A stretch of 9,689 nucleotides of DNA. It comes from Candidatus Berkelbacteria bacterium (GTDB lineage Bacteria > Patescibacteriota > UBA1384 > 2-12-FULL-50-11). Position numbers and translations under genes: made by a program. The DNA lies in assembly GCA_024654065.1 (NCBI GenBank), contig JANLIQ010000036.1, positions 1 to 9,689 of the forward strand, given 5' to 3'. The notes beneath the pieces are model-generated. The model did no database searches and was not told the DNA's origin. It was given only the letters and a program-made list of their open reading frames with translations. This document shows, piece after piece, positions 6,688-9,689 of this stretch. The stretch's first letter is position 1; each line of letters opens with the position of its first letter.

Positions 6688-7194
6688 ATGAAAAAACCAA
6701 CCAGCCCTAAGTTAAGTCGTCTCGAAAAAGAATTAGCCGCTGAACACGAGGCCAAGTTGCGCCTGGCGGCCGAGTTCTCAAATTACCAGAAAAGGGTCGA
6801 AGTTGAGCGGGCGAGTTTAGCTAAGCACGCCAGCCGGGACTTGCTGGAAAAACTTTTCCCTATTTTTGATAATTTTTACCGGGCCAGCATGCACGCGCCG
6901 GAAGTCAGTTTGGAAGATCTGCCAAACTTGACCGAAGGTGATTACCAAAAGATTTTTAATTACTTCTCTGGCCTGCGTTTGATTGAGCGTCAGCTCGAAC
7001 AAGTTTTGGGCGAAGCTGGATTGAAGCGGATTCCGACTGCCGACCAACCATTTGACCACAATCTCCACGAAGCCATCTCCCACGAACCGTCTATTGAAAT
7101 CCCCGCCGATCATATCATCGCTGAAATCGAAGCCGGCTGGACCATCGACGACACGGTCATCAAACCCGCCAAAGTCCGGGTTTCAAAGGGGTAA
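6688..7194 (+). CDS. grpE: Nucleotide exchange factor GrpE
   Basis: Cytoplasmic cochaperone that releases ADP from DnaK (Hsp70). The 168-aa product has the expected order: an N-terminal charged coiled coil (about 8-50) containing EFSNYQKRVEVER, then LLEKLFPIFDNFYRA (52-66), the four-helix region ending in ERQLEQVLGEAGLKRI, and the C-terminal beta domain with PFDHNLHEAI (121-130) and GWTIDDTVIKPAKVRVSKG at the end. These correspond to the family consensus for dimerisation and DnaK contact. It is shorter than E. coli GrpE (197 aa), mostly through loss of the disordered N-terminal tail. Usually grpE lies beside dnaK, dnaJ or hrcA; here it stands alone, diverging from a HAD phosphatase and followed within 10 nt by a hairpin, so it looks monocistronic. 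Start ATG 6688 has no Shine-Dalgarno. Confidence 0.95.
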   Translation: MKKPTSPKLSRLEKELAAEHEAKLRLAAEFSNYQKRVEVERASLAKHASRDLLEKLFPIFDNFYRASMHAPEVSLEDLPNLTEGDYQKIFNYFSGLRLIERQLEQVLGEAGLKRIPTADQPFDHNLHEAISHEPSIEIPADHIIAEIEAGWTIDDTVIKPAKVRVSKG

Positions 7195-7200
7195 AGAAAG

Positions 7201-7216
7201 CCCGGCCGAAGCCGGG
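7201..7216. terminator. Bidirectional hairpin terminator between grpE and the 244-aa gene
   Basis: CCCGGC-CGAA-GCCGGG forms a perfect 6-bp GC stem 6 nt past the grpE stop. Read leftwards, the loop is TTCG closed by C-G (the very stable tetraloop form) and the stem is followed by CTTTCTTT, a reasonable U-rich tail, 55 nt beyond the end of the leftward 244-aa gene. Read rightwards the tail is only GTTTGGG. It probably serves both converging units and works best leftwards. Confidence 0.7.
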
Positions 7217-7271
7217 GTTTGGGTCTGTCCAGGAAGGGACGGAAGTGAATTGTGTCTGGCTCGTCCGCTGA

Positions 7272-8006
7272 CTACGCTGGTCGGTAGGTTCGACACAACC
7301 GAATGAACCGGTTGTAGTTATCGAACAAACGAAGGAGCTCGGGCTCCTCGATTCCGGCGAACGATTCGTAGCTCAGCTCTTTGCCAGGACCAAGTTGCTC
7401 AACCGCCTGTCGGACGGCGTGGTGGATCAGAGTGATCCAGCCGAAGTTAATCGCCGCTTCGACAAGTTCGTTACCGAGTTCGTCGATGAAGCCCTGGCAC
7501 AGCAATTGGGCGAATAAGATCTCGTCCTCGCAGACGGTCCTAGCAAGAAGATTGGCGACGACCGCGAACATCGCTTGCTCCCGGGATTCTGAGAAAGAGA
7601 ATTGGACGTCTTTGCTACAGTAAACATCCAAGTCGTCGTCAACCAGCACCGTTTTCAAGTCGGCATTGCCGAGCGCCTGCCAGCATCGACTGTCTTCGGC
7701 AAGTACTGCTCTTGAAGTAAGCCACTTTAACGCTTTCTCATACCCAAAGAGCATGCACTCGAGCGGAAGAGTTGCCCAGAAGGTTCTGCTTCGAGAGAGA
7801 GTTTCCAGGGCGTCGTATCGCTCTCGAAGGACCTCTGCCGCAGTTGTAGCAGATCGCTCGCGTCGCGCCGAGGGCTCGGTGCGAACTGGAATCTCCTCTC
7901 CGTCTTCGAACGGACGGATAAAGTCCGATATCCCGCCAATAACCGCAGTGGCCAGCTCGGGTTGGGCGAAAGAGTTCTCGTTTAGAGCCTCGCGAATTGA
8001 GTCCAT
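7272..8006 (-). CDS. Hypothetical soluble helical protein, 244 aa, GC-rich
   Basis: Not recognised. The product has no signal peptide or membrane span and reads as mainly helical. An N-terminal region (MDSIREALNENSFAQPELAT) is followed by a charged, Arg/Glu-rich linker at about 35-70 (EPSARRERSATTAAEVLRER). A well-packed C-terminal half follows (for example REQAMFAVVANLLARTVCED and LGNELVEAAINFGWITLIHH). There is no obvious nucleotide-binding, HTH or catalytic motif. ATG 8006 is favoured because a perfect GGAGGT Shine-Dalgarno lies 10 nt upstream, the best in the window; a GTG at 8024 precedes that site and is unlikely. A good promoter with a leader of about 50 nt lies upstream. Two sampled 60-base rows are 60% GC, against 32-38% in galT, comEC and grpE, with many GC-ending codons. 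The gene is probably a transferred or differently ameliorated single-gene unit. Confidence 0.8.
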   Translation of the reverse strand: MDSIREALNENSFAQPELATAVIGGISDFIRPFEDGEEIPVRTEPSARRERSATTAAEVLRERYDALETLSRSRTFWATLPLECMLFGYEKALKWLTSRAVLAEDSRCWQALGNADLKTVLVDDDLDVYCSKDVQFSFSESREQAMFAVVANLLARTVCEDEILFAQLLCQGFIDELGNELVEAAINFGWITLIHHAVRQAVEQLGPGKELSYESFAGIEEPELLRLFDNYNRFIRLCRTYRPA

Positions 8007-8040
8007 TTGTTCATGTACCTCCACAAAATAAATCGATCAA

Positions 8041-8056
8041 CTACTTACTGTAGTAG
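8041..8056. promoter_or_regulatory. Dyad CTACTTACTGTAGTAG at the transcription start of the 244-aa gene
   Basis: CTACT and AGTAG form 5-bp inverted arms lying immediately downstream of the -10 of the leftward promoter, so the site would overlap the predicted transcription start. A similar sequence (CTACTAATGTAGTAG) recurs at 8130-8144 and a perfect palindrome GTAGTACTAC at 8245-8254. The position fits a repressor operator; which regulator is unknown. Confidence 0.35.
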
Positions 8057-8085
8057 ATTCTGTCATATTACCTCGAGAAAGTCAA
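8057..8085 (-). promoter_or_regulatory. Sigma-70-type promoter of the 244-aa gene
   Basis: On the minus strand, TTGACT (8085-8080) and CAGAAT (8062-8057) are separated by exactly 17 bp. The -10 is preceded by TG one base upstream (TGACAGAAT, extended -10). The predicted start is near 8050, leaving a leader of about 45-50 nt that ends in GGAGGT. This is the best-formed promoter in the window. Confidence 0.65.
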
Positions 8086-8342
8086 TAATTATTTGAGGAT
8101 GAAACCCCCGACTTTGTCGCAAACGCTTGCTACTAATGTAGTAGTCGGGGGTTTACCGAAGGTGTTCTCAAAGTTCTTACCCAACGGAGTTTCGACGAAT
8201 CTCCCAGCCGGCTACGCCGGCAAGATGTCCCCACCAGCTAGCGGGTAGTACTACGAGTAGGAACCACCGGCATATTGCGAGCTGCAGGACCAGGCCTTGC
8301 AAGCAAGCATTCTTTTGGCAAAGAAAAAGTTACGACGACTAA
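8086..8342. other. Gene-poor stretch with hairpins
   Basis: No gene is called here with confidence. The stretch holds a large perfect hairpin (8102-8154), a 6-bp GCCGGC-TAC-GCCGGC hairpin (8207-8221) and the palindrome GTAGTACTAC (8245-8254). A rightward ATG frame of 49 codons (8099-8248) starts with MKPPTLSQTLATN and spans the large hairpin; it has no Shine-Dalgarno at a usable distance and no convincing promoter, so it is treated as doubtful. The downstream part (8249-8342) has short open frames on both strands and no recognisable gene. The stretch may carry an uncharacterised RNA or a dispersed non-coding repeat. Confidence 0.4.
8102..8154. terminator. Large hairpin with a perfect 12-bp stem
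   Basis: AAACCCCCGACT (8102-8113) and AGTCGGGGGTTT (8143-8154) pair perfectly over 12 bp. The 29-nt interior can itself form GCAA/TTGC (8119-8130) or CTAC/GTAG (8130-8141). The symmetrical AAA...TTT ends are compatible with termination in either direction, though the T-run is short. It lies between the leftward histidine-phosphatase gene and the leftward promoter at 8057-8085 and would insulate that promoter. The long structured loop is unusual for a simple terminator. Confidence 0.5.
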
Positions 8343-8978
8343 CTAATTCTCTGGGGCACTGCTTTCGCCACCAGCATGGAGCGACGAAACTCCAGTAACC
8401 GCTCCTGTTTCATCGAATTCATAGAGTTTAACTTCGCAGTTTTTCAAATCAAGATCGGTAGTAAACTCATACGGCAAATCCTCGATATATCTTTGTAGGG
8501 GTTTGGACATACCGTTATGACCGACCATCAAAACATTACCACCCGCCTTCAATACCGGTAGAATATGCTGCTCGAAAAATGGAATAACTCGATTGTGAAT
8601 ATCTTCATAAGATTCGCCACCGTCAGCTTTTCCTGTCCATGTGAACCAGTTTCGTTCCTCTTCAACGGTGTACTTACCGTTAGCCCGATTTTTATAAGTT
8701 GTGCCCTCGACATCACCCCATCGCCGTTCTTTCAAATCATCGTGAAATGTCGGGTTGGTAGGACTTTCCAACTCACCTAAAATTATCTCCAGTGTCTCTC
8801 TCGCTCGTTTGAGAGGTGAGCCAACTGCTTTGTGGAATTGTAGATGTTTTACTAATTCCGCAGTCTGGCGCGCCTGATCCCTGCCAATATCATGGAGGGG
8901 TGTATCAAAATGTCCGGCGGTGATGTTATCAATGTTGGCTTGGGACAAGCCGTGACGAACAAAAGCAAGATATGACAT
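8343..8978 (-). CDS. Histidine phosphatase superfamily protein, phosphoglycerate-mutase-like
   Basis: Cytoplasmic enzyme of the phosphohistidine branch. Catalytic residues are in place in the 211-aa product: FVRHGLSQANI with Arg8/His9, the nucleophile being His9; SPLKRARET with Arg58/Arg60; the acid/base glutamate in KERRWGDVEG (Glu84); and VGHNGMSKPL with His154. The block GGESYEDIHNRVIPFFEQHI and the ERRWGDVEG/GHNG order resemble 2,3-bisphosphoglycerate-dependent phosphoglycerate mutase (GpmA), but the protein is about 40 residues shorter and HNGMS differs from the HGNS of typical GpmA. A mutase role in glycolysis or a general phosphatase are both possible. The Ser/Glu-rich tail (GGESSAPEN) is polar. 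ATG 8978 begins exactly at the family N-terminus and lies 6 nt after an extended -10, so the mRNA appears leaderless. Sampled GC is about 40%, lower than both flanking genes. Confidence 0.88.
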   Translation of the reverse strand: MSYLAFVRHGLSQANIDNITAGHFDTPLHDIGRDQARQTAELVKHLQFHKAVGSPLKRARETLEIILGELESPTNPTFHDDLKERRWGDVEGTTYKNRANGKYTVEEERNWFTWTGKADGGESYEDIHNRVIPFFEQHILPVLKAGGNVLMVGHNGMSKPLQRYIEDLPYEFTTDLDLKNCEVKLYEFDETGAVTGVSSLHAGGESSAPEN

Positions 8979-8984
8979 AGTACA

Positions 8985-8990
8985 AGTTTA
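8985..8990 (-). promoter_or_regulatory. Extended -10 of the histidine phosphatase gene
   Basis: On the minus strand TGATAAACT gives a TGn-preceded TAAACT hexamer. Only 6 nt separate it from the ATG at 8978, so transcription would start at or next to the start codon. No clear -35 is seen, as is usual for extended -10 promoters. Confidence 0.5.
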
Positions 8991-9100
8991 TCATCAACAG
9001 GTTCAAAGATAAATCCGGCAATTATTTCCGGACAAGACGATAGGAGTAACCTCTAATAAAACTCAGTGGTAGTCGGGTAGATTATTGAAAAATATATCTA

Positions 9101-9129
9101 TATACTTATCTGGTAACGTTCAGTAGGTG
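9101..9129 (+). promoter_or_regulatory. -10 candidate and Shine-Dalgarno for the 59-aa gene
   Basis: TATACT at 9101-9106 (5 of 6 to consensus) lies in an AT-rich tract; TTGAAA at 9085-9090 is too close to be its -35. AGGTG at 9125-9129 lies 6 nt before the ATG at 9136 and decides that start over the GTG at 9127, which the ribosome site itself overlaps. Confidence 0.4.
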
Positions 9130-9135
9130 CACTAT

Positions 9136-9315
9136 ATGACAAAACAACTCGGACCAACTCCTGTCTCTCGTCCCTCTAGGATCTTGATCTCAGCAGCCTT
9201 TTGGCTGTACCGGGTTCCGATCATCGGACCAATCGTGTTCGCACTTGCCGAGTACGACGCGGGCCGATACGGACGACTTGATGCCAAGCGCAACTGGCCA
9301 CCACCGAAGGCTTGA
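9136..9315 (+). CDS. Small membrane-associated hypothetical protein, 59 aa
   Basis: Not recognised. After a 16-residue polar, Pro/Ser-rich start (MTKQLGPTPVSRPSR), a hydrophobic segment at about 17-39 (ILISAAFWLYRVPIIGPIVF) contains one Arg and a Pro-Ile-Ile-Gly-Pro kink. It is followed by AEYDAGRYGRLDAKRNWPPPKA. This could be a membrane-inserted hairpin or an amphipathic small protein. It is real rather than accidental by several signs: a Shine-Dalgarno AGGTG 6 nt before the ATG, GC-rich codon use, and a strong hairpin terminator 18 nt after the stop that makes it a single-gene unit. It diverges from the histidine phosphatase gene. Small toxins and regulatory membrane peptides have this shape, but nothing in the sequence assigns one. 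Confidence 0.65.
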   Translation: MTKQLGPTPVSRPSRILISAAFWLYRVPIIGPIVFALAEYDAGRYGRLDAKRNWPPPKA

Positions 9316-9333
9316 TACCCACCCGCAACCCGT

Positions 9334-9362
9334 GCCCGTTCCTTCAAGTTGATGGAACGGGC
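9334..9362 (+). terminator. Terminator of the 59-aa gene
   Basis: GCCCGTTCC (9334-9342) pairs perfectly over 9 bp with GGAACGGGC (9354-9362) around an 11-nt loop, 18 nt after the stop codon. The tail CTCTCTTTG is pyrimidine-rich though not a pure T-run. Confidence 0.75.
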
Positions 9363-9411
9363 CTCTCTTTGCCGTCGATAAAAATGTAAAGGTAATTTGG
9401 AGGCAAAGCTA

Positions 9412-9435
9412 AGCCGCGACTTCCGTGTCGCGGCT
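9412..9435 (-). terminator. Terminator of the right-edge leftward gene
   Basis: On the minus strand AGCCGCGAC pairs with GTCGCGGCT over 9 bp around a 6-nt loop (ACGGAA), 17 nt past the stop at 9453, followed by TAGCTTTG. The weak T-tail resembles that of the facing terminator. The two form back-to-back terminators of convergent genes. Confidence 0.7.
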
Positions 9436-9452
9436 CAAAGGGATCCGTGGAA

Positions 9453-9689
9453 TCAATGGCGCGGTCTAAGCCACCTCACAAGGATCTCGCTCGCCAGCAT
9501 CTGACCCCGATGAATGAGCAGGGACTGTTTCCCTGCGTCATCGTAGTCGCTAGCGCGTCTGGCACCTAGCTCTTCCAAAAAGAGCTGTTGCAGAGTCACC
9601 TGCTTGTCGCCTGTTTCAAGGTGCTTCTGCCAGACTGCTCGTGCCTTGAGAAAGACACAGTACATCGTGCCGTTGCCGCCAACCTCGAT
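9453..9689 (-). CDS. Hypothetical protein, C-terminal part (runs off the right edge)
   Basis: Not recognised. The frame is open to the last base of the window, so the visible 78 residues are probably only the C-terminal end; a methionine at 9665 is internal-looking, as the codons before it (IEVGGNGT) read on without a stop. The visible part is soluble and mainly helical, with EVGGNGTMYCVFLKARAVW, a central QQLFLEELGARRASDYDD and an ending SEILVRWLRPRH. There is no membrane segment and no motif I can name. A sampled row is about 58% GC, like the 244-aa and 59-aa genes. It ends 17 nt before a strong hairpin terminator. Identity with any family is unknown. Confidence 0.6.
   Translation of the reverse strand: MEVGGNGTMYCVFLKARAVWQKHLETGDKQVTLQQLFLEELGARRASDYDDAGKQSLLIHRGQMLASEILVRWLRPRH

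Noticed and set aside
6817..7113. Leftward frame opposite grpE
   Set aside because: grpE is unambiguous from its conserved motifs and covers the whole interval.
7666..8031. Rightward 121-codon frame opposite the 244-aa gene
   Set aside because: It lies entirely within a gene having a good promoter, Shine-Dalgarno and terminator on the other strand; its Ser/Arg-rich composition is typical of an antisense shadow in GC-rich DNA.
8099..8154. Integron attC recombination site
   Set aside because: The folded shape is suggestive, but no RYYYAAC / GTTRRRY boxes are found at the ends and no integrase is present.
81..8978. Alternative genetic code (UGA as glycine)
   Set aside because: Recognisable genes such as ruvC and galT end at TGA at family-typical lengths and contain no internal TGA, so the standard stop is used.
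9014..9032. Small dyad TCCGG...CCGGA between divergent genes
   Set aside because: Only 5-bp arms with a 9-nt AT-rich loop; too weak to call an operator.

Overview
The window looks like chromosomal DNA from a small-genome bacterium, most probably a member of the Candidate Phyla Radiation (Patescibacteria). That placement is inferred from compact genes, a two-gene ComEC, a small heptad-repeat coiled-coil protein of a style common in that group, short or absent 5' leaders and many unrecognised small proteins. TGA ends recognisable genes (ruvC, galT) and is not read through inside them, so the code is standard and the UGA=Gly lineages (Gracilibacteria, SR1) are unlikely. There are no rRNA or tRNA genes, no transposase and no CRISPR array.

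Left part (1-2441): ruvC and galT run leftwards with a 14-bp gap. From the same intergenic stretch, which holds two strong DNA palindromes, two very small proteins read rightwards: a one-helix membrane peptide and a Cys/Trp-rich peptide that may be halves of one broken gene. A coiled-coil protein follows, with four exact copies of a 21-bp tandem repeat encoding heptads. Its stop codon overlaps that of the convergent yebC.

Centre (2438-7194): four leftward genes lie close together and may form one operon: a HAD phosphatase, the membrane channel part of ComEC, a separate ComEC-type metallo-beta-lactamase-fold protein overlapping it by 11 bp, and yebC. Together the two ComEC-like genes would supply the DNA-uptake channel and its extracytoplasmic nuclease-like domain. 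grpE (DnaK nucleotide exchange factor) diverges from the HAD gene and is closed by a hairpin, with no dnaK or dnaJ in view.

Right part (7200-9689): accessory in character. Three unrecognised proteins (244 aa; 59 aa with a membrane segment; one running off the right edge) are close to 60% GC in sampled rows, against about 32-45% for most of the window, and two have clear Shine-Dalgarno sequences. They alternate with a lower-GC phosphoglycerate-mutase-like histidine phosphatase that appears leaderless. A roughly 320-bp gene-poor stretch (8025-8342) has a good promoter, a perfect 12-bp-stem hairpin and recurring CTAC/GTAG dyads. Strong hairpin terminators separate the transcription units.

Functional assignments rest on motif recognition by eye; no database or structure search was run.
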